Shown in pieces: positions 9,220 to 23,161 of a stretch of 64,000 nt of DNA. Position 1 is the first letter of the stretch. Every line of letters starts with the position of its first letter. Origin of the DNA: Paramecium tetraurelia (lineage: Eukaryota > Ciliophora > Oligohymenophorea > Peniculida > Parameciidae); contig NW_001799455.1 in assembly GCF_000165425.1 (NCBI RefSeq), forward strand, positions 1 to 64,000, in the 5' to 3' direction. The notes under the pieces are model-generated. The model saw only the letters and a program-made list of their open reading frames with translations, did no database searches and was not told the DNA's origin. Position numbers and translations under genes: made by a program.

Positions 9220-11990
9220 ATGGAATATCCATAATTTTTGGGCAACACCATAAAATTTGATTTGTTCAAAAAGCCACCCCTGAAGGAATACGCATTGAAA
9301 CACAAGGTTACAACATATAAGATTTTAGTTAGCCACCAGTTGCGGTTATAGTTTCGAGAATTCTGAGTATTGTCCATGTTGTGGACTCAGCGTTTCCAAA
9401 ATTTCCCTGCCCTTATCAATTAAGATCTTAGACTTGGCCTTCTTGGGTTAAGGGGTTCCCTTATTCTTTAATCAAATGATTTTGGTAATTGTGATATACT
9501 CTTTGATGTTGGCATGTTTTATGGTTCCAAACATAGTCTTCAACGTTTTGGGGAACGACTGCATTTCAAAGGATAACTACGCGTATGTGTTGTGGCAATA
9601 ACAGGGTTGTGAATAGAACTGCCCATTGGAACACGAGGATTTCAATTATTTCACTAAGATCTTTTCGGATTGTTCATAGATTTGCCATCATTACACAAAG
9701 GTTTGTCTTCGTTCTCAGATGTCCCAATTGTCATTCATCAATAAGCAAGCCGAAAGTTAATAGAAAGTAATTCAATCCTCTATTTTGCTGTGTTCAGTTA
9801 TCATAATGAAAATATCAATGGTGTTGATAAGGGAAAAGTAGAAACGAGTTGAGTTTGCAATAGATAAGGAACTGTTGTCGCCTTCTGATTTTACAGCCAT
9901 TTTGAATCACCTGCCAAAAAATAACTATGATGAGAAGGAGTTGAAACATGCACTGGAGGAGTATTGCAAGTAATTCGATCCCGATAACAATTACGAAGTA
10001 GTTAAAGTTAACATAGCTTATGATATATCTTAATTTATTGATAAGGGCAGGGAAAAGCTCAAGTTGGAGAAGCAATTGTAACAGAGTAAGACAAAAAACA
10101 GAGAAAAATTAATTAATTAAATTAAGGAGATTTCTCAACTTTAATAGATAATTGAATACGAAATTGAAAATGGATGTTACAGATAAACTACACCCATAGC
10201 ATTCATTACATTTTAAACGAAGAAGTGTAAGTTAAAGATCTAATAAAAATAGAGCTAAAAAGTCTATTGGAGTAGACTAAATTATCATATTGGGAAGCCT
10301 TTATGATTGCTGTCAAATCTTTGATCAAGAAAAAGGATAGCAAGGGGTTCTATTTCAAAGGAGAACTAATCTATATAAATAGAGCACCTGAGCCAGATGA
10401 TGTGTTTTGGGAGAATTGTGGTGTCGATTAGAATACACAGCTAAAGAGGAAGATACTCAGTTGGTTCGTGATTCTGTTTTTACTTGGGTTTTCTCTTGGC
10501 ATATTATATGGTTTAAATGCATTTTAAGTAATCGTCATCAATAAACATAGAATAGTTTCTTACAGTCTGATAATAACTAATTTTTGGTCACGACCATGGT
10601 GTCATTCTCTAAATCATTAATAATCGCACTAGTAGAGGGTCTCATATATTACTTTATCACACTCTTGGCGAATTAGGAGAGACACGTAACCAAAACTCAT
10701 CAAGACACATCCATAGCATAGAAATTAAGTTATGTGCAATTTGTGAATTCCTGTTTGCTTTTGATGATAATTAACATCATAGGTGCATACAACCCATAGC
10801 TGAAATATCAACCGAATCAACTGAGCAATCTAGCAGTTCAATAATAGGGAGGCATTGCTGATGACTTCTTGTATGTTTCAGGGACAAATGCCATTCTCAT
10901 CCCTTTGTCTTTGTACTTCAACCCTCTTTATTTGCTTAAGAAAATTAGACAATTACGAATTGAGAAAAACAAGGATCTGGATTAATATTAAGCAAATAAA
11001 CTATTTGAGGGTCCTTAAGTCGAATTTTATGATCAGTACTCGTACCTCTGTAAAACAACTTGGCTTACTTTTTTTTTCGCTCCTCTGATCCCAATATCTA
11101 TATTATTTGGGTAAGTGGGATTGGTGAGTTATTATTGGATTGAGAAGTATCTTTTATTGAGAAGAAACTCGAAGCCTCCTTTCTAAAGTAGTCATCTCGA
11201 CTCAGAAATGCTATACTTAATAGATTTGAGTCCAATTCTATTTGCTACTATGCAATTTTGGGTAGATTTCGTATTCAATTCAAGTAAGCTTTGTCAATCC
11301 TTGAATTTGGCTTCAATTGTGCTGGCAGGATTAGAAATCATAGTTCCAACTTACAGAATTCATAGAATGCTGTTTAAGGATCTTAATGAGGAGGAAGATT
11401 CAGTTAGGTACGAGGATGTCTATTTGAAATTACCGACTGATTATGATAGAACGAATCCATTGACTTAGCAAAATGCCATTTCTGAATTTGTGAGAAACAA
11501 AGTGAAGAGACAGACATCTCCATTGAGGATGTAATTGTCTCAGAATTTGGGAAATTCTCGTTAAAGGAAGAATTAAGCTTTGCAAGATTTGATTTATAAG
11601 GGAGTTTGCGAACCGAAGAAGATAAGGATGAAGATATTGAAGTAAAAGTTATAGTTGGTTTTGAAGATGAGGAGATTTATCAGACCATCTATGTTACAGG
11701 AGGGACAGAAGGAAATGAATTTGGATGGTCTTGAAAAAGTAGATTCTTTGAGATCGAGTTATTAGAACTCACCAACATATTTGAAAACTCCTGAATATAA
11801 CTTTTATTCATTCGTGCACACTAAACCAAGATTGAGAACCATCTTGAGAAAAAATGAAACTATGGATATCAATTCAATCTCCTCTTAAAATCAGAGTGCT
11901 TATTTGAATACTCCACAATATTATTTTGGTTCTAAAAAGAATTCGAGTTGCGCATAAAGATAGAACAACAAGAGACTAACATAATCATGA
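9220..11990 (+). CDS. OSCA/CSC1-TMEM63-type osmosensitive cation channel
   Basis: Four exons give 899 residues (introns 9307-9328, 10227-10252, 10528-10550; the first starts GTT, the others GTA...TAG). The family forms mechanically or osmotically gated calcium-permeable channels of TMEM16 fold. Supporting motifs: a Cys pair block CPCC at residue about 43; a first membrane helix at about 73-95; a long cytosolic domain with AFITFQ (end of the RNA-recognition-like fold); and the hallmark RAPEPDDVFWENCGVD just before the next helix (plants have APEPRDVYWNNL). Then come repeated hydrophobic helices, with NPLYLLKKIRQL and TTWLTFFFAPLIPISILFG late in the pore region. The C-terminal 230 residues are a basic, Ser-rich cytosolic tail. 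All frames close once the three introns are removed. Confidence 0.9.
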
Positions 11991-12045
11991 ATAAATATTT
12001 ATAAATTTCTTGTATTTTATTTATCCATATTACTATTTATATAGA

Positions 12046-12051
<6 letters not shown>

Positions 12052-12099
<48 letters not shown>
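12052..12099. repeat. (TTA)n microsatellite
   Basis: About sixteen uninterrupted TTA triplets between the channel gene stop and the next start codon, in a purely AT-rich spacer. Likely length-polymorphic by replication slippage. Confidence 0.95.
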
Positions 12100-12101
<2 letters not shown>

Positions 12102-12195
12102 AGAAGGAAATTGAAATGATTATATAATTACTAAGAGACAGATAAATTATTAACAGAATTTTCAAGAAATTTTTATAATATTATTATTAATTATT

Positions 12196-13863
12196 ATGTC
12201 TAAGTTAAATTAGGTTATAAAGAAGTTCCTTAGAGACCTTGATCAATTTGGAGTTGTATTCAAACCCAGTATTACATAAGATAGTGAGTATAAAACAGTT
12301 TTAGGTGGAATATTATCTATATTACTTTATGGAATAAGTTTAGGATATTTCATTTACTAATTTGCTATTTGGAAGGAGGGAGGGATGTTACCCAAAATCA
12401 CAGTATCAAGTGAAGTGATAGAAAACTAATAAATCTAATTTGATGAACCTCTCTTTTCAATTCGAATGCGAAAGATGAATGACACAAACATAGACCCCTT
12501 CAATCCTTAGAATATAGTAATGCTTCCATTGATATTCTAATATGTGAATGGCCAATTGATTACTCCTCCTAGTCTCCCCTTAATAAACAACACTGCTGAT
12601 GATGAGTTCGTTACAATATACTTCGATAACATCACTTTGGCCATCAGTAAAGATAGGACAGTAGAATACCCAGAGTTGGAGTACATGATCATATTGATTG
12701 ACTGTGTTCCTCAACTTTTAGTAAATAACACAGACTTGAAGTGTGCCAATTCAACGACAAGGAAAGGCTTTTTCAATTAATAAGTTAATACACTTTTATT
12801 TACAACTTTCATCAAATAATTTAATGCTCAGTAAGAAAAGATCAACACATTCGGATCCGAAGTTATTGTGGCCTTGGATCCAAGTTCTGTCTATTTTTCA
12901 ACGAGCACTTTGAAGATGTAGGAGACTGTAATCGATAATGGATTGCTATTTGAGAACACGTATTAGAGAGACTTTATCTTAGATATCTCAACAGCTGGTT
13001 AGCAGGTGAATAGCAAGTTCTTTGCAGGAGTGATAAACTCTACCACCTATTTTATCAACAACTATTAACTGAATGGAATAAAATCTATCTAATATATCCA
13101 ATATCCAAAGGTTAATGAGGTATTGGCTGATACAGGCTCAATAGTGTCTATTCTATTATTGACCTCAGCATTTGTCATAATGACTAATTAGTACTTTCTG
13201 GAGAGCGAGGCTATATCGCAGGTGATTAATATGTTCTATCCAAATCTTAAGTATTTAAAGTACAGAAAGAATTGGTATGGCAAGATCACCAGGATTTAGT
13301 TATTGGGTAGAAATCTAAATATTGAGAAATTTAATTCGCATTATGGGAAATTGAAAGAAGTGGCTCAAGTGAAATTGACAATAACGAATTAAATCTACGA
13401 AATTTCAAGGCTCTAATTTATATTACAGTCTATCATAACCAGATCTCATTTCATATCTTCACATTAGATTGGGATCAAAGAAAACAACTTCATAGAAAAC
13501 ACCAAGGAGGACAATGAAATGGATAATCAAGAAATAGAGATTTCTAAGGATTCCAGAGTGGTAAGGATTTCATATGTGATCTAGGCTCCCTCCAATGATA
13601 GCAAAATTGAGATGACTTAGCAACAGCATCATTCCGGGTAATAGACTATGCTCCAAGATAATTCCCATAATTCTATATTACCTAGTTTAAACAATAAGCC
13701 TGAGGTGTTCTAACAACTCAAATCGCAATTTCACAGTTCAATTGGCAAATTTAATTGTACGCAAGAGCTCAGTGATCAAGATTTCGAGTTGCTGATTAGC
13801 AAGAAGGAGAGAACTGAGACATAATTGATGGGCTAGTTTTTTGAAATCAATAAAATCAAATGA
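12196..13863 (+). CDS. Ciliate two-transmembrane protein, copy A
   Basis: Single-exon gene of 555 residues. A short N-terminal cytosolic part (RDLDQFGVVFKPSI) leads into a first membrane helix at about 37-60 (GGILSILLYGISLGYFIYQF). A large presumably non-cytosolic domain of about 250 residues with NxT/NxS sites follows, then a second helix at about 315-333 (SIVSILLLTSAFVIMTN) and a cytosolic tail with YEISRLQFILQS. The next gene has the same architecture and blocks, so this is a tandem duplication. I know no named family beyond ciliate proteins of this type, and infer a membrane or cortical role only from topology. Intact. Confidence 0.85.
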
Positions 13864-13878
13864 TATTTATTATACTAT

Positions 13879-15501
13879 ATGATAAAATTACTCAAAAGCA
13901 TAGATCAATTTGGAGTTGCATTCCAACCAAGTATCAAATATTCTACCTCTCAATATAAAACATGTTGGGGAGGTATCATGTCTATCTTATTGTATGGATT
14001 GAGCTTCGCTTACTTACTTTATATAATCATTCAATGGAGAACAGGATAAATACTACCTAAGATCACTACATCCTCAAAAGTAGAGAACAATCAGTATTTT
14101 GAAATCAACGAGCAATTCTTAGACGTTCATTTAAGAAAATTCGGTTATTCTATCTATGATCCATTCAACCCTGACGCCCTTATCCTCTAACCTCTTGTGT
14201 ACATTTTCAAGAATAGACTTCCCTTTGGCAAACCAATAGTTCCTGACTATGAAATTATCACAAATTAGGATACCTTTCACACCGTCAGCTTTACCAATAT
14301 GACCATATCAATAAGTGACGCAAGAGACGAAGCCAATCCAGAATTTGAAGTCTTGCTCACCTTGGGAGCTTGTCTTGAGGTCTTTCTAAAAGAAGGGTAG
14401 GCCTGTGCAAACGATACTGTTATCCAACAATTTAAAGATTAAGCCACCAATGCTCTTGTAGTTAAGCATTATGCCAAAGAGTACAATACTTAAACCGAAA
14501 GTCTCGAAAAAATAGGGAGAGAATAAATCATCCCCTTCCAAATTAATAAAGTGTACCAAACACAAACATATATTCAAATTACCTAGACGGAAGTCGATGT
14601 TGGCTTTTTGTTTGAATCCATCAATGATTACAAATACATTAATGAATACCGTGTAGTTAGTGCCTCTCTAGATTTAGAATACTACAACAAATTATTTGGA
14701 TATAATGTATATATGGCATTCCTATATAAAATCGATAACATTTAAATTGAAATCTCAGTTTCCTATACTAAAATCAGTGAAGTGCTAGCAGAAGCAGGAT
14801 CCATTGCATCTACACTACTGTTACTATCCTATTTGGTCATTGTCATGAATCAAAGCCAATTGGAATTCGAAGCCATCAACAATGTCATTTAAATGTACTA
14901 TCCTGATTTTAAGAACATTAAAATCACTAAGAATATCTTTGGGAGCATCAATAAGGTTGAAAAGAATGGAAGACAATTGGATCTGCAATCTTTTAAACAA
15001 CAATACCAAAAATTATCTCATATTAGTGAAATCAAATTAACCATCTCTAATTAAATTTATGAGATATCAAGGCTGCAATTCCTAATCTAGAATCTGCTGC
15101 CTTCCAAGACGATCCAATAAATTCATAATTAGGGAATACCATTACAAATGCAGTATGCTGACAGTGCTAAAGAAGAATAGTAAAATATCAATAAATTGGA
15201 ATGCAGTATCAACCAAGATTATTAGTATAAATTAAATGCAATTGTACTGTATATTTTTACTTAGCTTCCAAACAATGGCAGTCCTCCAATGATGAAAAGC
15301 AACGATGTCTAAACTATTTCATAAACTGAGTCCAAATTGTTGCAAGTTCAATAGAAAGTAGTAGAAAATACTAATATCATACCTTCATCATAATAATATT
15401 TTAGGGACTAAGATTTTGAATTATTGATATATCCAGATAGCGAACTTGAAGGAAATGGAATTTCCAATTAACAGGAAACTAAAATTTAAGTAGACACGTG
15501 A
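13879..15501 (+). CDS. Ciliate two-transmembrane protein, copy B (tandem paralogue)
   Basis: A 540-residue single-exon paralogue of the preceding gene. It shares KSIDQFGVAFQPSI, GGIMSILLYGLSFAYLLY (first helix), SEVLAEAGSIASTLLLLSYL (second helix, about 308-328), MYYPDFKNIK and TISNQIYEISRLQFLIQ. The large loop is more diverged, so the duplication is not recent. Only 15 bases separate the stop of copy A from this ATG, too short for a normal terminator plus promoter; the pair may share a transcript, or transcription may start inside copy A. The tail ends in a Gln/Glu-rich stretch. No frame defects. Confidence 0.85.
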
Positions 15502-15743
15502 GTTATAACATTTAAATCAAAATATGTGGTATATTAATACATACAAGTAGGTAAACAATAAATAATGAAGATATAAGTATTTTATTCTTTCCTTATTTCA
15601 AACTTCATCTATAAACAATAGGTAAACAAGTAAAGAAGTATGGTCTATTTTTAGTAATATCTGGTATATTTAAATTAATAAGCAATTGTACTTTCTAATA
15701 ATATATTTTGATTTAAATAATTAATTTTTCATTTTAAATAATT

Positions 15744-17281
<1,538 letters not shown>

Positions 17282-17499
17282 TCTTAATAATAATTATATG
17301 TATGGTATTTGTAATTCAATTGCTAAGTACTCACTAAATCTTTTGGGAACTTCAAGCTCTCAATCTTACTCTTGACTTTTCTTAAAATTTCCCAACATGA
17401 AAGATATTTGATAATGTTTTTTCATTTAAAAATATAAATGAGTTATGTATTAGAATTACATAACTTGATTGAATAATACATGTTAAAATCCATATAGGG

Positions 17500-17860
17500 A
17501 ATGGATGAACTTATGATTTGCTTGTCTCTCATTGATAATAAACATTAGGAACTATGAATTAGGAGACTTTGTAGATTACTAATTAGAAGGATTGGTTGTT
17601 TTCAATTCTCTATAGGTGCTTAAAGAATTACATTTCAATGATAGAGATGGTTTCACAATGAATATTTTGGTTAATCCAAGGATTTCATACGGTAAATTTC
17701 CATTTCTCAAATTGATTATAAAACTTAAATTTGCATCTACTAAATTAACAGAGTGCTAATAAACTTCAAGAGAATGCTCCTTTTCGGAGAAGATAAGAAT
17801 ACGAAGGGCATTACTTTACTTGTGAATCTAATTTTAGAAGTTAATAATTTCTCATTATTA
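17500..17860 (+). pseudogene. Ankyrin-like gene remnant
   Basis: Short frames in different registers each look like pieces of ankyrin repeats: KELHFNDRDGFTM near 17616-17655 and LLFGEDKNTKGITLL near 17782-17825. A start ATG at about 17502 (MDELMICLSLIDNKH) could be the original N-terminus. No set of short GT-AG introns I tried restores one frame. I read this as a degraded ankyrin gene; chance similarity is possible. Confidence 0.3.
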
Positions 17861-17865
17861 ATTTT

Positions 17866-18821
17866 ATGAAACATATATTAGGTTTATTTTATTGTGTATT
17901 ATATGGTGGATGCTCGTTTTGTTTTTCTCTAAGTGTGAAATACTTATGGATTAAGTTTCAATTCAGGATGACATTCATGGTAACAGTGCTTTATTTATTT
18001 AGAGTTATTGTTGTACGAGAATATTCTTACAGCTTTAATTTGTCTGTTTATGGGAAAGAGGAATCACTCATCGAAAGATACTCTATTGTATTCGTTCATT
18101 TATTCCTTGCAAACATTCTCAGGGATGAAGGGATTGCAAATAATGAATATCTCAATGTACATGACTTTGCGAAGGACGCTGATTTTATTTGTGTTCATGA
18201 TGCAGAAGACGTGGAAGATTTCCAATTTTATGTCTGTGATCTTCATTACTCTGGGAGCCATCATTGCTGGTACATTATAGAATGTGATATGTTTAAGGCT
18301 AGGAGCATTTGGATGAGAACTATTTTGGTTACGGACTCATTCTCATGAATAATCTATTCAATGCTCTTGCATTACACAAATCGAAACAACTGAATTATGA
18401 AAAATAAATAGATCCTCTGGAATTGCTCTTCTAGAATTCTTGTAATCAAATTCCCTTTCTATTTATCGGCGCTTATGCAAGTTAGGAATTACATGACTTC
18501 ATGACTACAACCTACATGAGTGAGCAATTCCTCATAGCCTTCACTTTGGTTGCATTGATGGGGTTCATGTTGTGCTATTCCACCAACTTGTGCAATATGT
18601 ACAACTCCCCAATTGCCATTGCGATCACTCACAACATCAAGGACATTTTGATCACTTCCTACTCCTTCTTCTTCTTGAAGGAAGAGTACGACTTTTAAAT
18701 TCTTGCAGGCATTATCATTAGTTATCTGGGATCAATTTTGTATTCTATTTAAAAAGTAAAAGAAATAAAATCATTATATTTACCACTCTCTTCAAACGAT
18801 AAAGACCAAAAACAAGATTGA
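17866..18821 (+). pseudogene. Broken nucleotide-sugar transporter (SLC35-type) gene
   Basis: The translation has the ten-helix DMT/nucleotide-sugar-transporter pattern. It begins FYCVLYGGCSFCFSLSVK (first helix). Then, in another frame (from about 18005), come LYENILTALICLFMG and the family hallmark MYMTLRRTLILFVFM (animal proteins: MFTALRRFSILFTM) with GAIIAGTL. In a third frame (from about 18305) follow ENYFGYGLILMNNLF, the helices SEQFLIAFTLVALMGFML and YNSPIAIAITHNIKDI, and a short charged tail ending at TGA 18819-18821. The shift near 17985 and the double shift near 18275-18310 lack intron borders of the right length. Probably a decaying copy of a Golgi/ER sugar-nucleotide carrier; the last 170 codons are still intact. 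Confidence 0.7.
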
Positions 18822-18916
18822 TTGGGCTCCAAAAGCCTATTTTGTTTTTCAAATATAAAATCAAACTATCATTTAAACTTTTTAATTCTATAAGCAATAA
18901 ATTTATTATAATACAA

Positions 18917-21685
18917 ATGTCATAAGAAGTCCAACTTTTCTTCATATGTACTACCACGGAAGAAGATAGGCTCAAAGATCCATCCCTGAAAGATTACAAG
19001 TACTTGCAATACATGGGAAGAAACAAGAATGCAGCTATTCTATATTCCTTGATGCATTATGCTTTGAATAGAAAATAACCTAAAATCTTACAAGAATTTA
19101 CGGAACTTATGAACCTTTCAAGGAACATATCAAAATATTGGGAAATTAGAAATGTGATTCAAAAATCGAAAGATCTAATAAATCCTGTTGAGATGTTCTT
19201 TTAAAATCTATTTTAAGTAGACCAGAAGAGTGAAATTGCTCAAAAATTATTATATGAATTTTGTTGTGAAAAGGGATTGCTCAAAGGATAGGATATATCC
19301 TTTCCTCATCTGGCTTAATTTTTTAAAATGAGGATTTCGATTAACAACTATGAAAATTATTGCGAATAGTTTAAAGATTCAATCGATCTCATATGTACAA
19401 ATAGTGAAAAATATTTTTATTTGATCCCTGAACCAATAATCTATAAGATACCCTCTAATTACTGTAATAATTGCAAAAGTATGACTGAATAAATTAAAGT
19501 CGTTTGTTAACACTAATTTTGTTATAAATGTATTGAAAAGTCTGTTCCATTTATTTGTTGTGGGAAATATTACTTCAAAAATAATTTATAAAGTGAAATC
19601 GAAAAACTGCTTAGATTCAAAGAATATAATGAAAGAAGTAAGGAATTGTAAAAATATTATGAAAGCACAAGGCAATGTGTTCAATAACAACTGCAAGACG
19701 ATAAAAAACAACAAATAGTGTCCATAACTGATGATCCCTTATAGGAATGTAATTTGTGTTTCAGGAAGTTTTAATATTAATTATTTATTTTACGTGATTG
19801 CAAACATCAATATTGTTACGATTGTATGTTTGAAAGGAAACACTAAAAGTATTGTATGGTTAATAAATGCTTCAATAAAATTGATTATTTGGAATTTAAT
19901 AATTATTTAATCTAAGCAAAAAGTGATCATAATGAATAGGTAGATAAAAAGTAAAATCAAATATAGTAATTATAATCTCCAGTATAAGAATCAAGAATAA
20001 TGGAGTATTGTTCAAAATGTAATACACTCTAATGCTATAAATTATTTTAAATCAAAAACTGCAAACATAAATTCTGCAATTAATGTTTATAAAATACAAA
20101 TATGAGATATGTTACCCTGAACTGTTTGGTAAATTTATGCGTTGAGCAATTTAAATCACAAGATTACTAAAATTATATTAAGTAATTATAAGAGGAGTCA
20201 AAGTCAGAGGAATTTGGCAGTCAAAGAAAAAATATCTAAATAAAACTTTTATAGTTTGAGTGTGATGAATGTTTTATATATAGAGATGAAGATTAAAAGT
20301 ATATTTTAAATTGTGGTCATTCTGTCTGCTAAATATGTATCATTAAAGATGATTTTTATAAAAAATGCTGCTAATCATCATCTAGAGATTCAGAATATGT
20401 TAGTTTTCGTAAAAATATTACTGTGAATTGTAAAGGTTGTTAAAACAATTTTCCTTTGAAAAACCTTCACAGATTGGCATGTAAACATGAATTTTGTTGT
20501 AGTTGTTGTTAGAAGATAATATAAAGAAAACCTTATAAATGTTTGGAACAACTATGTGAGAAAGATATAGCTTTTTCTACTTCCTTGATTAAATTCATTT
20601 CTGATCAAATTGCAGGGTAGAAAAAAGAAAGTGAATAAATTGTCAAATCATATAAAATTTCAAATTAGAAGGAAGAAGAACCTAAAATTGATAAGAAGCT
20701 AGAGAATCAAAGCAAAAGCAAAAGCCATCATATTGTTATTCATGAAGAAGAAAAACTGATTGAATAAAATCCACCTTAAAGTTTTACCCTTTAAGAATAT
20801 AACAAAACGGAAGAAGAAAAATCACTTTCAGTTCAAAGTTCAGTAAAAAATATATAGGATGTTAAACAACCTAAATAAGATAATCCAAAGTAATAAGAAG
20901 AATTTATTTAAGTATAGAAGGATATTTCTTTATCAAATGGACAGAATCTAATTTTAAATTAAAATTAAAAAAGATAAAATAAGTCTCCTTTTTTTGAAGT
21001 TGATAAAGTTTCTTAGGTGGATGAGGAGGAGATACTTTTTAATAAATAATTAGATGAAATTAAATTAGCTGAAGAAAAGGAGTCTGAATTTTATACTGGA
21101 TTTTGTACAAATTGTTATCAACAATTTTCTTCTTATAACAGGAAGTAGGTGATAAATTGTAAATCTCATGAAATAGGAGTTTGCTGCACTTTAACAAAAT
21201 TTAGAAATTGTCCACAATGCGAATAAGCAACAACAAAAAGTAAATTGAAAATAAAATAAAGCTTAATTTTACCAACCAATCCTGTAGAATTTGAGTAGAT
21301 TCTTTCAACTACTCTACCAAAAACAGCCTTATCGAATTATTGGCATCAACCATATGAATAAACATATTAAAGTCCGAGTGAGAAATTTCAAAATATTGAT
21401 AGACTCAGATATACTGAAGGTTCAGCAGCAAAAAGAAATAATACTACGGATACGATAAATAAAAGAGTCTTGGAAAGTCAAAAGTAGTTAGATGATAAAT
21501 ATAAATTAAGAAATGATTTAACTTTACAACGCTACCAACCTTAACCTTCATCTTCCTATTATCCTGTGAGATTAGAAAGAAATAATTATGGAAAGCTAGA
21601 TCATGATTACAAATTAGTAGTGCATAGTAATAACTTTACTTAGATTCACAGAAATCCTACCTATTTTTAAAGAAGTTTGATTTGA
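18917..21685 (+). CDS. Large multi zinc-finger (RING-like) protein
   Basis: Single exon, 922 residues. After about 185 helical residues come five or six spaced Cys/His clusters of RING-like form: CNNCKSM..CQHQFCYKCIE; CNLCFRKF..CKHQYCYDCM; CSKCNTL..CKHKFCNQCL; CDECFIY..CGHSVCQICI; CKGCQNNF..CKHEFCCSCC; and a last CTNCYQQF..CPQC. The CxxC-(n)-CxHxxCxxC spacing is that of RING/IBR zinc modules, which suggests ubiquitin-ligase or zinc-scaffold activity, though no single module is a textbook RING. Between modules four and six lies a Glu/Lys/Gln-rich linker of about 130 residues. The C-terminus is basic and Tyr-rich. Intact; 40 bases upstream of the next gene. Confidence 0.75.
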
Positions 21686-21725
21686 TTTAATAATAATTTT
21701 TCATTTTTGAAATTAATAAAAAAGT

Positions 21726-22514
21726 ATGAATAATAATGAGATGAGAGAATCTTACCTTGGTGTATTTCATATACCAAATGTTACGTTATCATAATCATAA
21801 TTAGATGATATTTTGAGACTCCTAGATAACCTCAAAAAAATTCCGCATCAATTTTTTACGAGCTTAGACATTGTAGAGAAGGGTTCTTTTCTAATGAGAA
21901 TCAAATTAAAAAAGAACAACAAAGCCAAAGCTATGATAAATTTCGTTATTATATTATAGAAAAAATAAGCGAAAGAGGAATTAGAATAGGATATTGTTGA
22001 GAATGGATTTGTTTTGAGCTTCTATGAATATAATTTTTAATCCAACACCTTGGGATCCTTTGAAAATAAGGAGGAATGGTACATATTAAAGTGTGACAAT
22101 TTTTACTACAATTTATCAGACTAATTCAAAGAGACTAACAAATAATAAACAGTTGTAGGTTGCTTAAATTGCGAGAACTAAAGACCTCGATTTTTGGAAT
22201 AATAAACAATTAACTTTTGCCAAATTTGCATTACTCGTTAATTTGATTTTAAAAATATCAATGAAATGAAGATTTAACTTGAAAATGGCATATTGATAAT
22301 CACAAGATTAGATTAAGAGAAATATTTATAATAATAGGGCCTCTAAATTTAGTGCAGGGGCTATTCCAAATCCTCTTATTTAAATTCAGAATGTAATACT
22401 AATTAATAATCAAAAAACAGTGATAATAATGATGCATATAGTGGAGAATAAGAGTACTCTTAAAATGATGCATATAGTGGAGAATAAGAGTACTCTTAAA
22501 ATGATGCATCATGA
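21726..22514 (+). CDS. Unknown protein with CxxC pairs and a C-terminal direct repeat
   Basis: A 262-residue single-exon frame. Visible features are CLNCENQ near residue 150 and FCQICITRQ near 170, giving one CxxC...CxxC pair that could bind zinc. The tail has two perfect copies of a 12-residue unit (NDAYSGEQEYSQ) encoded by an exact 36-bp tandem repeat at 22428-22499, then a fragment of a third copy and the stop. No signal peptide or membrane helix. Function unknown. It follows the multi-zinc-finger gene at 40 bases in the same orientation, and the calpain downstream also starts with zinc-finger modules, so the three could share ancestry of the zinc domain. Confidence 0.65.
22428..22499 (+). 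repeat. Perfect 36-bp tandem duplication inside a coding region
   Basis: Two identical adjacent 36-bp copies plus the first ten bases of a third. The repeat is in frame (12 codons), so the duplication lengthened the protein tail without a frame change. The absence of any difference suggests a recent event. Confidence 0.95.
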
Positions 22515-23161
22515 ATCTATATCTTTTTTAATTAAATAAAAACATCATTTCTTCTCTGCTTTAAAAAGTATAGATCATACAGTTTTTCTAACAAAAGAAC
22601 TCAATGATATTTACTAAAAAATTAATCCTGAAAAAAATAATTAAAACTCAATTGATTATTTTACTCAATAGGATAAATAATTTTTGTTCTTTAAGGAATT
22701 CATAAGTATCTAAGGAATTCATAAGCATCTAAAATGTGTAAACTGTTTTTCATAAATTGTATGAAGAAAGAAAACGCATAAATTTAGAGATTAAAAAATA
22801 TTATAAAATGATTGAATCAATATCTTTCAAGCCATTCAATGATAAAAATAACACTTTAAATTCTGACCCAACCTTGATCTTTTCAAAATAGACAGTGTAA
22901 TAGCGAGGGTCTAGTTATATAAGATTCTTGAATTACACTGTTATTAGACGTTTTTGAGTCTTTTTTAAGCTTTTATAATTTTAAATTCGAACAGCAAGGG
23001 GTTGTAAAGAGATATTGAAATTGGTAAAAAGGATGGAACTTAGAATGCTTGTAGTATGGGTTTTTCAAAATCTGATGGATTCTGTAGCCTAATGAATTCT
23101 AATTGAAGATTGTCATATATATCTTAGCGCTTTAATTAAAATTAAATATATAATAATTAAT
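22515..23161 (+). other. Spacer with weak open frame and an inverted repeat
   Basis: About 650 bases without a convincing gene. A plus-strand frame from an ATG at 22510 stays open for about 147 codons but has low-complexity AT-driven composition. A ten-base inverted repeat (22892-22901 with 22932-22941, ACAGTGTAAT against ATTACACTGT, about 30-base loop) could form a hairpin. Two near-identical copies of AAGGAATTCATAAG lie at about 22692 and 22711. Confidence 0.4.
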
